This document shows, piece by piece, positions 8,740 through 18,248 of a stretch of 64,000 nucleotides of DNA (its first letter is position 1; each line of letters starts with the position of its first letter). Origin of the DNA: Halomonas sp. 328 (GTDB lineage Bacteria > Pseudomonadota > Gammaproteobacteria > Pseudomonadales > Halomonadaceae); contig NZ_JADOTW010000017.1 of the NCBI RefSeq assembly GCF_015645095.1, forward strand, positions 29,790-93,789. Direction: 5' to 3'. The position numbers and the translations under genes were made by a program. The notes below the pieces were generated by a model. That model did not search any database, was not told where the DNA came from, and saw only the letters and a list, made by a program, of their open reading frames with translations.

Positions 8740-9186
8740 ATGGACGCCGCGTCTCGGTTACTGATCGCCGAGGGGCAGGTGGTGGCCCCCTTCGAAGGGG
8801 GCGCCTGGGTCGAGTTCACTCCCCTGGCGGGCTGCCGGGGCTGTGCCGCCAGCCAGGGGTGTGGCACCGGTCTCTGGGCCCGCTGGCGGGGTAGTCGCCC
8901 CCGGCGCCTGGCCATCGATAGCGACCGGCCCCTCGCTCCCGGGGAGCGGGTACGGGTGGCCCTGCCGGCCCGAGGCCTGGTGCAGGGGGCTCTCGTGCTC
9001 TATGGCTTGCCGCTGGTCGCTGCCCTGGGGGGCGGCGCCTGGGGCGAGGCGCGCTTCGGTGCCGACAGTCCCGTGGTGATCCTGGCCCTGGGGGCCGGGC
9101 TGGCCCTGGGGGCTGGCCTGACTCGCCTGGTGGCCCGCTACCATGGTGCCCGCTACCGACCCCGGCTGCATGAGCCGCCCGGCTAG
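8740..9186 (+). CDS. rseC: RseC/MucC family inner-membrane protein
   Basis: A SoxR-reducing-complex/RseC-type membrane protein whose precise role in sigma-E control is minor and poorly defined; RseC in E. coli also helps reset SoxR. The 148-residue product has an N-terminal cytoplasmic part with the cysteine cluster C32-x2-C35-x5-C41 (GCRGCAASQGCG) and two predicted membrane helices at about 76-98 and 104-124, the family layout. It starts one base after the rseB stop. The family commonly has four cysteines in this cluster; only three are evident here, so metal binding may differ. Confidence 0.88.
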   Translation: MDAASRLLIAEGQVVAPFEGGAWVEFTPLAGCRGCAASQGCGTGLWARWRGSRPRRLAIDSDRPLAPGERVRVALPARGLVQGALVLYGLPLVAALGGGAWGEARFGADSPVVILALGAGLALGAGLTRLVARYHGARYRPRLHEPPG

Positions 9187-9245
9187 GCGTTTTCCCTTGG
9201 TGTTGGTCGTGGTTTCTCTCGTCTCGATTATCGCAGGAGCCTTTC

Positions 9246-10661
9246 ATGCAACCCATTCGCCATCTCGTCTCCGCTTGGCTACTGATACTGGTCACCCTGT
9301 TGGCCTGGTCTTCGGCCCAGGCCCGTGAGTTACCCGATTTCACCACCCTGGTGGCGGAGGCCGCCCCCGGAGTGGTGAACATCTCCACGACCCGGGTGGT
9401 GCCCTCCCGGCAGCAACAGTTCTACGGGCCCGGCGAGGAGCTGCCGGAGATCTTCCGGCGCTTCTTCGGTGACCAGTTCCCGATGCCCCCCGGGGGCTCC
9501 GGGCGCGAGCGGGGCCAGGAGCGCCACTCCCTGGGCTCCGGCTTTATCATCGATGCCGACGGCTACATCCTGACCAATGCCCATGTGGTGGAGGGCGCCG
9601 ACGAGATCCTGGTGCGCCTCAATGACCGTCGCGAGCTTCCGGCCGAGGTGGTGGGAGCCGATCCCCAGACCGATGTGGCCCTGCTCAAGGTGGCGGCCGA
9701 GGGGCTGCCGACCCTGGCCCTCGGCGATTCCGATGCCTTGCAGGTGGGCGAGTGGGTGGCCGCCATCGGCTCGCCCTTCGGCTTCGATCACTCGGTGACC
9801 GCGGGTATCGTCAGCGCCATCAACCGCACCCTGCCGCGGGATGCCTATGTGCCCTTTATCCAGACCGACGTGGCCATCAACCCGGGCAACTCCGGGGGCC
9901 CCCTGTTCAACCTGGATGGTGAAGTGGTGGGCATCAACTCCCAGATCTTTACCCGCAGCGGCGGCTTCATGGGGCTCTCCTTCGCCATTCCCATCAATGT
10001 GGCGATGAATATCGCCGACCAGCTGCGTGCCGATGGTCGCGTCAGTCGCGGTTGGCTGGGCGTGGTGATCCAGCCGGTCTCCCGTGACCTGGCCGAGTCC
10101 TTCGGCCTCGACTCGCCGCGGGGCGCCCTGATCGCCGATCTCGACCCCGAAGGGCCGGCACGCCGCGACGGCGTCCAGGCCGGGGACGTGATCGTCGCCG
10201 TGGATGGCGAGGAGGTGGAGCGTTCCAGCCACCTGCCGCGGCTGATCGGCCGGGTCAGCCCGGGCAACGAGGTGGCGCTGACGGTGATGCGCGATGGTGC
10301 CGAGCAGGAACTGACGGTGACCGTGGGCGCCTGGCCGGATGCCGAGTTGGCCAGCGCCGCCGGCAAGGAAGAAGGCGCCGGACGGCTGGGCCTGGTGGTC
10401 GGTGAGGTCGGCGCCGCCGAGCGCGAGCGCCTGGGCATCGAGGCCGGCGTCCGGGTGCGCCAGGTCGATCCCGATGGCGCCGCCTACGAAGCGGGCATTC
10501 GCGGTGGCGATATCATCGTCTCGGTGGATCACCGCCCCATTGCCTCCGCGGATGACCTGGTCGCCGCGGTGGCGGATCAGGAGGGCGGTCGCGCGGTGCC
10601 GGTGCGCCTCTATCGAGACGGGCGCTCCCTCTATGTGGCGCTGCGCCTCGAGCGGCGCTGA
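9246..10661 (+). CDS. mucD: Periplasmic serine protease MucD (DegP/Do family)
   Basis: An HtrA-family periplasmic protease and chaperone that removes misfolded envelope proteins; in pseudomonads MucD loss activates AlgU. The 471-residue precursor has a signal peptide ending near AQA (residue 26). Its trypsin-like domain carries the triad His113 (TNAHVVEG), Asp143 (PQTDVALLKV) and Ser216 (NPGNSGGPL). Two PDZ domains follow, starting near SRGWLGV and near AAERERLGIEAG. AGGAG sits before the ATG and the gap to rseC is 59 bp, so it is the last gene of the sigma-E operon. A GC-rich hairpin follows. Confidence 0.94.
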   Translation: MQPIRHLVSAWLLILVTLLAWSSAQARELPDFTTLVAEAAPGVVNISTTRVVPSRQQQFYGPGEELPEIFRRFFGDQFPMPPGGSGRERGQERHSLGSGFIIDADGYILTNAHVVEGADEILVRLNDRRELPAEVVGADPQTDVALLKVAAEGLPTLALGDSDALQVGEWVAAIGSPFGFDHSVTAGIVSAINRTLPRDAYVPFIQTDVAINPGNSGGPLFNLDGEVVGINSQIFTRSGGFMGLSFAIPINVAMNIADQLRADGRVSRGWLGVVIQPVSRDLAESFGLDSPRGALIADLDPEGPARRDGVQAGDVIVAVDGEEVERSSHLPRLIGRVSPGNEVALTVMRDGAEQELTVTVGAWPDAELASAAGKEEGAGRLGLVVGEVGAAERERLGIEAGVRVRQVDPDGAAYEAGIRGGDIIVSVDHRPIASADDLVAAVADQEGGRAVPVRLYRDGRSLYVALRLERR

Positions 10662-10677
10662 GTCGCTCCTGGTGAGT

Positions 10678-10703
10678 CATCGGGGCCCCACGGGGCCCCG
10701 ATG
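10678..10703 (+). terminator. Perfect GC-rich hairpin after mucD
   Basis: CATCGGGGCCCC (10678-10689) pairs perfectly with 10692-10703 around the loop AC, 17 bases after the mucD stop. There is no T-tract, so it may be a weak terminator or a 3'-end stabiliser that separates the sigma-E operon from lepA. Confidence 0.6.
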
Positions 10704-10832
10704 CGTCTCGGGCCTCGCTGTCCAAGCCGCGGCCATGCCGGTACAATGCGCGCATCGCTTTCGGCGCGATCCCCCGGACAGGTGGCATGGTCGTCACGGA
10801 CAGGAGCGCCCACACGAATCGGATCCGAGTGC

Positions 10833-12650
10833 ATGAGCAGCCAAGACACCCGTAAAGAACTCAGTCATATACGCAACTTCTCCATCATCGCCCACATCGA
10901 TCATGGCAAGTCCACCCTGTCGGATCGGATCATCCAGCTGTGTGGCGGCCTGAGTGATCGGGAGCTCAAGGAGCAGGTCCTCGACTCCATGGACATCGAG
11001 CGGGAGCGGGGCATCACCATCAAGGCCCAGTCGGTGACCCTCGACTACCAGGCCGAGGACGGCAACACCTACCAGCTCAACTTCATCGATACCCCCGGGC
11101 ACGTGGACTTCTCCTACGAGGTGTCCCGCTCGCTCTACGCCTGCGAGGGGGCCCTGCTGGTGGTGGACGCCGCCCAGGGCGTCGAGGCCCAGTCGGTGGC
11201 CAACTGCTATACCGCCGTGGAGCAGGGCCTCGAGGTGCTGCCGGTACTCAACAAGATGGACCTGCCCCAGGCCGACCCGGACAAGGTCTCCCAGGAGATC
11301 GAGGAGATCATCGGCATCGATGCCACCGACGCCTGCCAGGTCTCCGCCAAGAGCGGCCTCGGCATGGAGGCGCTGCTGGAGCGCCTGGTGCGCGATATCC
11401 CGCCGCCCAAGGGGAATCCCGATGGCCAGCTGCAGGCGCTGATCATCGACTCCTGGTTCGATAACTACCTGGGGGTGGTGTCCCTGGTGCGGATCTTCGA
11501 CGGTACCCTCAAGAAGGGCGAGAAGATCCGCATCAAGTCCACCGGCCGCGACTGGCAGGCCAACGAGGTGGGCATCTTCACGCCGCTGCGCAAGGAGACC
11601 AATGTGCTGCGGGCCGGCGAGGTGGGCTTTATCGTCGCCGGCATCAAGGACATCCACGGGGCCCCGGTGGGGGATACCATCACCCACGCCAAGACCCCGG
11701 ACGTGGAGCGCCTGCCCGGCTTCCAGAAGGTCAAGCCCCAGGTCTATGCGGGGATGTTCCCGGTCAGCGCCGACGACTACGAGGACTTCCGCGACGCCCT
11801 GGAGAAGCTGGCGCTCAACGATGCCTCCCTCGAGTACGAGCCGGAGAACTCCGATGCCCTGGGCTTCGGCTTCCGGGTCGGCTTCCTCGGCACCCTGCAC
11901 ATGGAGATCATCCAGGAGCGTCTCGAGCGCGAGTATGATCTCGACCTGCTCACCACCGCGCCCACCGTGGTCTATGAACTGGCCATGAAGAATGGCGAGG
12001 TGCGCTACGTCTCCAACCCCTCCAAGCTGCCGGACATGGCCGACGTGGAGGAGATGCGCGAGCCCATCGTCCGGGCCAGCATCCTGGTGCCCCAGGAGTT
12101 CGTCGGCAACGTCATCGCCGAGTGCGAGAATCGCCGCGGCACCCAGAAGGACATGCAGTTCCTCGGCAGCCAGATCCAGCTGATCTACGAGCTGCCCATG
12201 TCCGAGGTGGTGATGGACTTCTTCGATCGCCTGAAGTCGATCTCCAAGGGCTATGCCTCCCTGGACTACAACTTCGAGCGCTTCGAGGCCGCCAAGCTGG
12301 TGCGCCTGGATGTGCTGATCAACGGCGACCGGGTGGATGCCCTGGCGGTGATCATCCACCGGGATCATGCCCACTCCCGGGGGCGCATCCTGGTCGAGAA
12401 GATGAAGGAACTGATCCCGCGGCAGATGTTCGACGTGGCGATCCAGGCCGCCATCGGCGGCCAGGTGGTGGCCCGCTCCACCGTCAAGGCGCTGCGCAAG
12501 AACGTCACCGCCAAGTGTTACGGTGGCGACGTATCCCGCAAGAAGAAGCTGCTCGAGAAGCAGAAGGCGGGCAAGAAGCGCATGAAGCAGGTGGGCCGGG
12601 TGGAGATTCCCCAGGATGCCTTCCTGGCGGTACTCAAGGTCAATGACTAG
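10833..12650 (+). CDS. lepA: Elongation factor 4 (LepA), ribosomal back-translocase GTPase
   Basis: A translational GTPase that acts on stalled or mistranslocated ribosomes and affects initiation efficiency. The 605 residues match LepA length. G1 is AHIDHGKST near residue 20, followed by ERGITIKAQ (G2), DTPGHVDF (G3), NKMDLPQAD (G4) and a SAKSGLG motif (G5). The domain order is EF-G-like and ends in the LepA-specific C-terminal domain with [15 protein letters not shown]. The start at 10833 gives the standard N-terminus ([10 protein letters not shown]). A -10-like TACAAT lies at 10742-10747. lepB follows after 10 bp, the usual lepA-lepB pair. Confidence 0.96.
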   Translation: MSSQDTRKELSHIRNFSIIAHIDHGKSTLSDRIIQLCGGLSDRELKEQVLDSMDIERERGITIKAQSVTLDYQAEDGNTYQLNFIDTPGHVDFSYEVSRSLYACEGALLVVDAAQGVEAQSVANCYTAVEQGLEVLPVLNKMDLPQADPDKVSQEIEEIIGIDATDACQVSAKSGLGMEALLERLVRDIPPPKGNPDGQLQALIIDSWFDNYLGVVSLVRIFDGTLKKGEKIRIKSTGRDWQANEVGIFTPLRKETNVLRAGEVGFIVAGIKDIHGAPVGDTITHAKTPDVERLPGFQKVKPQVYAGMFPVSADDYEDFRDALEKLALNDASLEYEPENSDALGFGFRVGFLGTLHMEIIQERLEREYDLDLLTTAPTVVYELAMKNGEVRYVSNPSKLPDMADVEEMREPIVRASILVPQEFVGNVIAECENRRGTQKDMQFLGSQIQLIYELPMSEVVMDFFDRLKSISKGYASLDYNFERFEAAKLVRLDVLINGDRVDALAVIIHRDHAHSRGRILVEKMKELIPRQMFDVAIQAAIGGQVVARSTVKALRKNVTAKCYGGDVSRKKKLLEKQKAGKKRMKQVGRVEIPQDAFLAVLKVND

Positions 12651-12660
12651 GAAACATTGA

Positions 12661-13464
12661 ATGGACTTTTCGCTGTTGCTGGTGGTGGCCGTGGCCGTCA
12701 CCGGCCTGATCTGGCTGGCCGATCGGCTGTGGTGGCGGCGTGGCCGCCTGGCGCGTCTGAGCGCGGTGGAGGCCGAGGCCCAGGAGCCCCTGGCGGGCGA
12801 GGCCCGCGAGCGGTTGCTCAAGGAGCCCTGGCCCGTCGACTATGCGCGCTCCTTCTTCCCGGTGCTGCTGGTGGTGCTGGTGGTGCGCAGCTTCCTGGTG
12901 GAGCCCTTCCAGATCCCCTCCGGTTCCATGCGGCCGACCCTGGAGGTGGGCGACTTCATCCTGGTCAACAAGTACGCCTATGGCCTGCGGCTGCCGGTGA
13001 CTCACACGCGTATCGTCGAGCTGGGCGAGCCGCAGCGGGGCGATGTGATGGTGTTCCGTTTCCCCAGTGAGCCCTCGGTGAATTTCATCAAGCGGGTGGT
13101 GGGGCTGCCCGGCGATCGCGTGCGCTATGAGGGCAAGCAGCTCTACATCAACGGCGAGGCGGTGCCCAAGACGCTGCTGGAGGAGGGGCCGGCCACGGCG
13201 CCCCGGGAGCTGCTCCTCGAAGAGCGCTTAGGCGAACGCGGTCACCTTATCTACAATAATCCTCAGGACCCTGGCCCGCAGGTGCGGGAAGTGGTGGTGC
13301 CCGAGGGGCACTACTTCACCATCGGCGACAATCGGGATCACTCCAACGACAGTCGCTACTGGGGTTTCGTGCCGGAAGCGAATATCGTCGGCCGTGCCTT
13401 CGCGGTATGGATGCACTGGGACGGCGGCCTGCCCAGCTTTACCAGCGTGCGGCGGATTCAGTAA
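12661..13464 (+). CDS. lepB: Signal peptidase I (LepB)
   Basis: The inner-membrane serine protease that removes Sec and Tat signal peptides on the periplasmic face. The 267-residue protein has two N-terminal membrane helices (about 3-20 and 64-80) with a cytoplasmic basic loop between. The catalytic Ser89 lies in [10 protein letters not shown] and the general-base Lys144 in [11 protein letters not shown]. Box E is present as [16 protein letters not shown]. The gene lies 10 bp behind lepA and is followed after 71 bp by rnc, so lepA-lepB-rnc-era probably share transcripts. Confidence 0.96.
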   Translation: MDFSLLLVVAVAVTGLIWLADRLWWRRGRLARLSAVEAEAQEPLAGEARERLLKEPWPVDYARSFFPVLLVVLVVRSFLVEPFQIPSGSMRPTLEVGDFILVNKYAYGLRLPVTHTRIVELGEPQRGDVMVFRFPSEPSVNFIKRVVGLPGDRVRYEGKQLYINGEAVPKTLLEEGPATAPRELLLEERLGERGHLIYNNPQDPGPQVREVVVPEGHYFTIGDNRDHSNDSRYWGFVPEANIVGRAFAVWMHWDGGLPSFTSVRRIQ

Positions 13465-13535
13465 TCAGGGGGGGAGCCCCCGATGGTTCGCGGCCCGACC
13501 GCGAGCCATCCGACAAGCAACAGAGCAGGAGTTTC

Positions 13536-14225
13536 GTGAGCAACCCCCTGAAGGATTTCAGCCGTCGCATCGGCCACTCGTTCGGCGATATCGCCCTGCT
13601 GGAACTGGCCATGACCCATCGCAGTTACGGCGGCAAGAACAACGAGCGGCTCGAGTTTCTCGGCGACTCCATCGTCAACTTCGTGATCGCCGAGGCGCTC
13701 TTCCGGCGCTTCCCCGAGGCCCGCGAGGGCCAGCTGTCGCGGCTGCGGGCGCGACTGGTCAAGGGCCAGACCCTGGCCGAGCTGGCCCGGGAGTTCGAGC
13801 TGGGCCAGTGCCTGCGGCTCGGCTCCGGCGAGATGAAGAGCGGCGGACACCGCCGCGACTCCATCCTCGCCGATGCCGTGGAAGCGGTGATCGGCGCCAT
13901 CTTCCTGGATGCCGGCATGGACGTGGCCAAGGCCCGGGTGCTGGCCTGGTACGGGACCCGCCTGGAGGCCATCGACCTGCAGGATACCCAGAAGGACCCC
14001 AAGACTCGCCTGCAGGAGTTCCTGCAGTCCCGCCAGTCGCCGCTGCCCCGCTACGAGGTGCTGTCGGTGGAGGGCGAGGCCCATGCCCAGACCTTCACCA
14101 TCGAATGCCAGGTGGAGATGCTGGATGTCCCCACCGTGGGCGTCGGTTCCAGCCGTCGCTTTGCCGAGCAGCAGGCCGCCGAGCAGGCCCTGGCCCAACT
14201 CGAACCCAAGGGAGCCCGGTCATGA
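13536..14225 (+). CDS. rnc: Ribonuclease III
   Basis: A double-strand-specific endoribonuclease for rRNA processing and mRNA decay. With the GTG start at 13536, which has AGGAG 5-9 bases upstream, the product is 229 residues (E. coli 226); longer ATG starts run back inside lepB. The signature [11 protein letters not shown] with catalytic acidic residues is at about 37-47, a second acidic site follows in [18 protein letters not shown], and a C-terminal double-stranded-RNA-binding domain starts near DPKTRLQE. It overlaps era by four bases (ATGA). Confidence 0.95.
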   Translation: MSNPLKDFSRRIGHSFGDIALLELAMTHRSYGGKNNERLEFLGDSIVNFVIAEALFRRFPEAREGQLSRLRARLVKGQTLAELAREFELGQCLRLGSGEMKSGGHRRDSILADAVEAVIGAIFLDAGMDVAKARVLAWYGTRLEAIDLQDTQKDPKTRLQEFLQSRQSPLPRYEVLSVEGEAHAQTFTIECQVEMLDVPTVGVGSSRRFAEQQAAEQALAQLEPKGARS

Positions 14226-15121
14226 CCCAGACCTGTGGATTCGTGGCCATCGTCGGTCGCCCCAATGTGGGCAAGTCGACGCTGATGAACCGTATCCTCG
14301 GCCAGAAGGTGTCGATCACCTCCCGGCGACCCCAGACCACCCGCCATCAGGTGATGGGCATCAAGACCGAGGGGGAGGCGCAGTTCATCTACGTGGACAC
14401 CCCGGGGATGCATATCATGGCGAAGGATCGCAACAAGGCGATCAATCGCTTCATGAACCAGGCCGCCACCCAGGCGCTGCGGGACGTGGACTGCGTGGTC
14501 TTTATCATCGATCGCACCCGCTGGAGCGACGAGGACCAGGTGGTATTGGACAAGCTGGCCCAGGTCAAGGCGCCGGTGATCCTGGCGGTCAACAAGGTGG
14601 ATTGGCTGGAGGACAAGGCCAGCCTGCTACCCTGGCTGGCCAAGGTGGGCGCCAAGCGCGATTTCGCCGCCATCCTGCCGATCTCCGCCAAGCACGGCAC
14701 CAATGTGCCGGAGCTGGAGGCGGAGGTGGCCAAGCACCTGCCGGAGAGCATCCACTTCTATCCGGAAGACCAGATCACCGACAAGAGCCAGCGCTTTCTG
14801 GCCGCGGAGCTGGTGCGCGAGAAGATCATGCGTCAGCTGGGCGACGAGTTGCCCTACCAGATGACGGTGGAGATCGAGGAGTTCCGCGACACCGGCAAGG
14901 TGATCCATATCAGTGCCCTGATCCTGGTGGAGCGCCCCGGGCAGAAGAAGATCCTGATCGGCGACAAGGGCGAGCGCATCAAGCAGATCGGTCGCGAGGC
15001 GCGTCTGGAGATGGAGCGGGCCTTCGGTGCCAAGATCATGCTCAATCTCTGGGTCAAGGTGAAGCGCGGCTGGTCCGACGATAGCCGGGCGCTCAAGAGC
15101 CTGGGCTACGATCTGGACTAA
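14222..15121 (+). CDS. era: GTPase Era
   Basis: A GTPase that binds the 3' end of 16S rRNA and assists 30S assembly, linking growth to division. The 299-residue protein has G1 GRPNVGKST (12-20), a switch region RRPQTTRH, G3 DTPGMH, G4 NKVDWL and a C-terminal KH domain ([16 protein letters not shown]). The start overlaps the rnc stop as ATGA, so the two are translationally coupled, an arrangement widely conserved in proteobacteria. Confidence 0.97.
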   Translation: MTQTCGFVAIVGRPNVGKSTLMNRILGQKVSITSRRPQTTRHQVMGIKTEGEAQFIYVDTPGMHIMAKDRNKAINRFMNQAATQALRDVDCVVFIIDRTRWSDEDQVVLDKLAQVKAPVILAVNKVDWLEDKASLLPWLAKVGAKRDFAAILPISAKHGTNVPELEAEVAKHLPESIHFYPEDQITDKSQRFLAAELVREKIMRQLGDELPYQMTVEIEEFRDTGKVIHISALILVERPGQKKILIGDKGERIKQIGREARLEMERAFGAKIMLNLWVKVKRGWSDDSRALKSLGYDLD

Positions 15122-15157
15122 GCCCCAGCGACAAGAGGCGAGGACCCCCGAAAGCCA

Positions 15158-15179
15158 CAAGGGGCGACAAGGCCCCTTG
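15158..15179 (+). other. Short hairpin between era and recO
   Basis: CAAGGGGC (15158-15165) pairs with GCCCCTTG (15172-15179) over a six-base loop in the 113-bp era-recO gap. There is no T-tract. It may lower readthrough into recO or stabilise the era end. Confidence 0.35.
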
Positions 15180-15234
15180 CCCATAGGGCTGGATGCAGGC
15201 TGCCTTGTCGCTTGCTGCTACCGAAGGATCGTCC

Positions 15235-15939
15235 ATGCAGCCACAACCCGCCTTTCTGCTGCATAAGCGCCCCTACCGGGAGACCAGTGCCCTGGTGGAG
15301 CTGATCACCCTGGACCACGGTCGGGTACGCGCCGTGGCGCGGGGCGTGCAGCGTCCCGGCAGCCGCAGCCGTGGGCGCTTGCAGCCCTTTACGCCCCTGC
15401 ACCTGACCTGGAGCGGTCACGCCGAGCTCAAGCGCCTGGGACTGATGGAGAGCCGTGGTGCGGCGGCGCTGCTGGCCGGCGAGGCCCTGTTGTGCGGTTT
15501 CTATGCCAACGAGCTGCTGACCCGCGCCCTGCCGGTGGAGTTGCCGGTGGCCGAGGTGTTCGCCTTCTATGGGGCGCTGCTCGAGGCGTTGCCCTATCCG
15601 GAGCGTCGCGCTCCGGCGCTGCGGCGCCTGGAGCTGAGCCTGCTGGAGGCCCTGGATGCGGCGCCGATCTATGTCGACGAGCGGGGCGCCGAGCTGGACC
15701 CCCAGGGGCGTTACGGCTATCGGGCCGAGGCGCGTCACTTCGTGCGCCTCGGAGAAGGGGGCCTGGATGGGCGTACCCTGCGCCTGCTGGCCCAGGGTGA
15801 CTGGAGCGAACCGGGGCTGGCGGGGCCCGCCAAGGGGCTGGCTCGGGCGGCCCTGGCCCCCCTGCTGGGCAGCCGCCCGTTGCGCTCCCGGGAACTGATG
15901 CAGCGCCTCGCCGCGACACGGGCTGCGCCCGGAGCTTGA
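15235..15939 (+). CDS. recO: DNA repair protein RecO
   Basis: A recombination mediator that, with RecR, loads RecA on SSB-coated single-strand gaps. The 234-residue product begins QPAFLLHKRPYRETSALVEL, the OB-fold hallmark of RecO, followed by an all-helical middle. It has no Cys4 zinc cluster, as usual in gammaproteobacteria. The start at 15235 has AAGGATCG upstream; an in-frame ATG at 15193 adds an unlikely extension. The last codons (ACACGGGCTGCGCCCGGAGC) are largely repeated 28 bp downstream. No pdxJ follows, although recO-pdxJ is a frequent pair in this group. Confidence 0.93.
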   Translation: MQPQPAFLLHKRPYRETSALVELITLDHGRVRAVARGVQRPGSRSRGRLQPFTPLHLTWSGHAELKRLGLMESRGAAALLAGEALLCGFYANELLTRALPVELPVAEVFAFYGALLEALPYPERRAPALRRLELSLLEALDAAPIYVDERGAELDPQGRYGYRAEARHFVRLGEGGLDGRTLRLLAQGDWSEPGLAGPAKGLARAALAPLLGSRPLRSRELMQRLAATRAAPGA

Positions 15940-15963
15940 CACCACCCGGGCTGCGCCCGGAGC
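15919..15963 (+). repeat. Tandem copy of the recO 3' end
   Basis: The 17-mer CGGGCTGCGCCCGGAGC occurs at 15919-15935, inside the last recO codons, and again at 15947-15963, after the stop codon, with a 28-bp period. Each copy is a small palindrome (CGGGC-TGC-GCCCG), so a dispersed hairpin repeat is an alternative to a duplicated gene end. Confidence 0.75.
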
Positions 15964-15990
15964 CGTCAGCGTCAGCCTGACGCTGGAAAC

Positions 15991-16025
15991 GAATCGCCCC
16001 CATGACCTGGCCATGGGGGCGATTC
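15991..16025. terminator. Bidirectional terminator between recO and ptsO
   Basis: GAATCGCCCCCATG (15991-16004) pairs perfectly with 16012-16025 over a seven-base loop. It lies between convergent recO and ptsO stop codons. Confidence 0.75.
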
Positions 16026-16061
16026 ACCTTGGGTGGCTACCCAGCTTCGGCGCGGCCGGCA

Positions 16062-16331
16062 CTACTCCCCTTCGTCGAAGCGGGCCTCGACCAGGGCCTC
16101 CAGGGCCTCGAGAACCGCCTCGGCGTCATTGCCCTCGGCGCTGATGGTAAGGCGGCTGCCGCAGGGGGCGGCCAGCATCAGCAGGGCCATGATATTGGCG
16201 GCGTCGGCGTCACGGCCCTGGTGGGAGACCGTGACCCGGGCGTCATGCTCCTGGCAGCACTGCACCAGGCGGGTGGCGGCGCGAGCGTGGAGGCCGCGCT
16301 TGTTGATCAGGGTCAGCTCACGGCTCGGCAT
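16062..16331 (-). CDS. ptsO: Nitrogen-PTS phosphocarrier NPr (HPr family)
   Basis: The HPr-like protein of the nitrogen phosphotransferase system; it passes phosphate from EI-Ntr to EIIA-Ntr. The 89-residue product has the phosphorylated His15 in KRGLHARAAT and the second helix segment around ANIMALLMLA. A longer frame reaches back inside rapZ, but the MPSRELTLIN start at 16331 gives the standard HPr length. It overlaps the end of rapZ by 14 bp and is the last gene of the rpoN-hpf-ptsN-rapZ-ptsO set, the usual order in gammaproteobacteria. Confidence 0.93.
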   Translation of the reverse strand: MPSRELTLINKRGLHARAATRLVQCCQEHDARVTVSHQGRDADAANIMALLMLAAPCGSRLTISAEGNDAEAVLEALEALVEARFDEGE

Positions 16332-17241
16332 TCCTCGAGCTTCCTTGCAGGGGGCTGGCATCTGGCTCTCCCAGGTCGGTGTGAATGCCCAGTTCCCGAT
16401 GGCGAAGACGCAGGCCCGGATAGGTGGCCGCGAAGTGTCGCGCCAGGCGCTCGGCCAGGTAGACCGAGCGGTGCTGGCCACCGGTACAGCCCACCGCCAC
16501 CGTCACATAGCTGCGCCGGCTGGCCTGGTAGGCGGGCAGCCAGCGCTCCAGCCACTGCTGGATATCCAGCGCCATGGTTTCGACCTCCGGGTAGCCCTCG
16601 AGGAAGCTCACCACCGAAGCGTCGCGGCCGGTGGCCTCGCGCAGGCGCGGATCCCAGTAGGGGTTGGGCAGGCAACGGGCATCGAAGACGGTATCGGCAT
16701 CCAGGGGCACGCCGCGCTTGAAGCCGAAGGACTCCAGGGTCAGGGTCAGTTGGCCGGCCTGGTGGCCCGCCACCTGTTCGGTGATGCGCGAGCGCAGGTC
16801 GTGAAGCGACAGCCGTGAGGTGTCCACCACCAGGTCGGCCAGGTCGCGGATCTCCCCCAGGGCCTGCTCCTCCCGCTCGATCGCCTCGGCCAGGGTCATC
16901 TGGCTGTTGCGGGTCAGCGGATGGCGGCGCCGGGTATGGGAGTAGCGCTCCAGCAGGATGCGGGCATCGGCGGTCAGGTAGACGATCTGGGGCTGGATGC
17001 CGCGATCGCACACCTCATCGAGCAACTGCGGGAAACGCCGCAGGGCGCCGGGCAGGTTGCGGGCATCGATGCTGACCGCGATGGCATCGTAGCGCGCCTC
17101 GTCGGCCTGCAGTTCGTCCACCAGGGAGCCCAGCAGCATGGCCGGCAGATTGTCGATGGCGTAGAAGCCCAGATCTTCCAGGGCCTGGAGGGCGATCGAT
17201 TTCCCCGACCCGGAACGGCCGCTGATGATCACCAGTTGCAT
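16318..17241 (-). CDS. rapZ: RNase adapter protein RapZ
   Basis: A P-loop protein that, in enterobacteria, binds small RNAs and glucosamine-6-phosphate and guides RNase E; in other groups its role is less well defined. The 307 residues carry Walker A GRSGSGKS at about 8-15, a Walker B-like LADLVVDTS and the C-terminal RNA/metabolite-binding domain with SFGFKRGVP, DARCLPNPYW and the GCTGGQHRSVYLAE motif. It lies between ptsN (38-bp gap) and ptsO (overlap). The symbol is by family; sRNA control of glmS has not been looked for here. Confidence 0.93.
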   Translation of the reverse strand: MQLVIISGRSGSGKSIALQALEDLGFYAIDNLPAMLLGSLVDELQADEARYDAIAVSIDARNLPGALRRFPQLLDEVCDRGIQPQIVYLTADARILLERYSHTRRRHPLTRNSQMTLAEAIEREEQALGEIRDLADLVVDTSRLSLHDLRSRITEQVAGHQAGQLTLTLESFGFKRGVPLDADTVFDARCLPNPYWDPRLREATGRDASVVSFLEGYPEVETMALDIQQWLERWLPAYQASRRSYVTVAVGCTGGQHRSVYLAERLARHFAATYPGLRLRHRELGIHTDLGEPDASPLQGSSRNAEP

Positions 17242-17279
17242 GGCACTCTCCTGGCTGCCTGTGTAGTGGCGCGCGTCCT

Positions 17280-17768
17280 TCAGGGGGCGGCGGGGGGGCC
17301 GGCGTCGTCCTGGCGCTCGATGGCCTCGATCAGGGTGTCGTAGAGCTGGCGCTGACTCTCGCAGCGGCGCAGCCGCTGGCGGGTCTCGGCGTCGTTCATG
17401 ACCCCGGCGACCTGGGCCAGCAGGGCCAGATGAGTGTCATCGGCCTCCTCCGGCACCAGCAGCACGAAGACCAGGTCGACGGGCTCGCCGTCCACGGCGT
17501 CGAAGTCCACCGGCTCGGCCAGTTTCAGGAAACCGGCCAGGGGCGCCTTGCAGTGGGCATTGCGGGCATGGGGGATCGCGACGCCATGGCCGATGCCGGT
17601 ACTGCCCAGGCGCTCGCGACCGATCAGTCGGCTGAAGACTTCTTGGCTATCGAGGCTGGGGGTGTTCTGAGCAATAAAGGTGCTGAAGAATTCCAGCACC
17701 CGTTTCTTGCTCCCCCCGGGGACATCGAACAGCGCCCGCTCGGGGGGAAGGATGGATTGCAGAGTCAT
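17280..17768 (-). CDS. ptsN: PTS IIA-like nitrogen regulatory protein EIIA-Ntr
   Basis: A regulatory phosphoprotein, not a sugar transporter. Its phosphorylation state signals nitrogen and carbon status and in other bacteria controls K+ transport, sigma factors and stress functions. The 162-residue protein has the phospho-accepting His67 in GVAIPHARN and a fructose-type IIA fold. It starts 6 bp after hpf, so the two are probably cotranscribed. The C-terminal tail (DDAGPPAAP) is low-complexity and likely disordered. Confidence 0.94.
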   Translation of the reverse strand: MTLQSILPPERALFDVPGGSKKRVLEFFSTFIAQNTPSLDSQEVFSRLIGRERLGSTGIGHGVAIPHARNAHCKAPLAGFLKLAEPVDFDAVDGEPVDLVFVLLVPEEADDTHLALLAQVAGVMNDAETRQRLRRCESQRQLYDTLIEAIERQDDAGPPAAP

Positions 17769-17774
17769 GGAGGG

Positions 17775-18083
17775 TTAGCGGGCACCGGCGCCCTGGGCGC
17801 GTGCCTGAGCCTTTTCCTTGTGTTTCACCAGTTGACGGTCGAGCTTGTCGGCGAGCGCATCGATGGCGGCATACATGTCGCCATCCTGGGCTTCGGCGTG
17901 CAGGTCGGCACCGGCAGCGTGGAGTACGCAAGCGGCTTGTTGGCGTTCCTTCTCGACGGACAGGGTAAACTGTGCCGTGGTGATATTGTCGTAATGCCGC
18001 TCCAGTCGTGCGAGCTTCTCGTTCACATAGTCACGCAGTGCATCGGTCAGTTCGACGTGATGGCCGGTGATATTGACTTGCAT
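17775..18083 (-). CDS. hpf: Ribosome hibernation promoting factor (short HPF)
   Basis: A small ribosome-binding protein that, with RMF, drives 100S dimer formation in stationary phase. The 102-residue product starts MQVNITGHHVELTDALRDYV, the typical HPF/YfiA beginning, and lacks the C-terminal domain of long HPF. An Ala/Arg/Gly tail follows a basic KHKEKAQ segment. GGAGCGTGCC precedes the start. A 165-bp gap separates it from rpoN and contains a small hairpin, so it may also have its own promoter. Confidence 0.93.
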   Translation of the reverse strand: MQVNITGHHVELTDALRDYVNEKLARLERHYDNITTAQFTLSVEKERQQAACVLHAAGADLHAEAQDGDMYAAIDALADKLDRQLVKHKEKAQARAQGAGAR

Positions 18084-18174
18084 GGCACGCTCCTCTTCCT
18101 GCGGGTGACATCTCGATTGTAACCCTTTTTCCGGCCCTGCAAACCCCTTGGCGTCGGGGATTTCCAACGCTATC

Positions 18175-18202
18175 GATGAGATTTTATTATCCCAATCTCA
18201 TC
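18175..18202 (-). other. AT-rich hairpin between rpoN and hpf
   Basis: GATGAGATT (18175-18183) and AATCTCATC (18194-18202) form a perfect 9-bp inverted repeat around a ten-base loop, in a locally AT-rich stretch. On the minus strand it falls after rpoN and before hpf. It lacks a U-tract, so an mRNA-processing or partial terminator role is only a guess. Confidence 0.45.
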
Positions 18203-18248
18203 AATGGCTTAGGGAGTATTTTTCGAGCATTGACGATGCGACTGTCGG

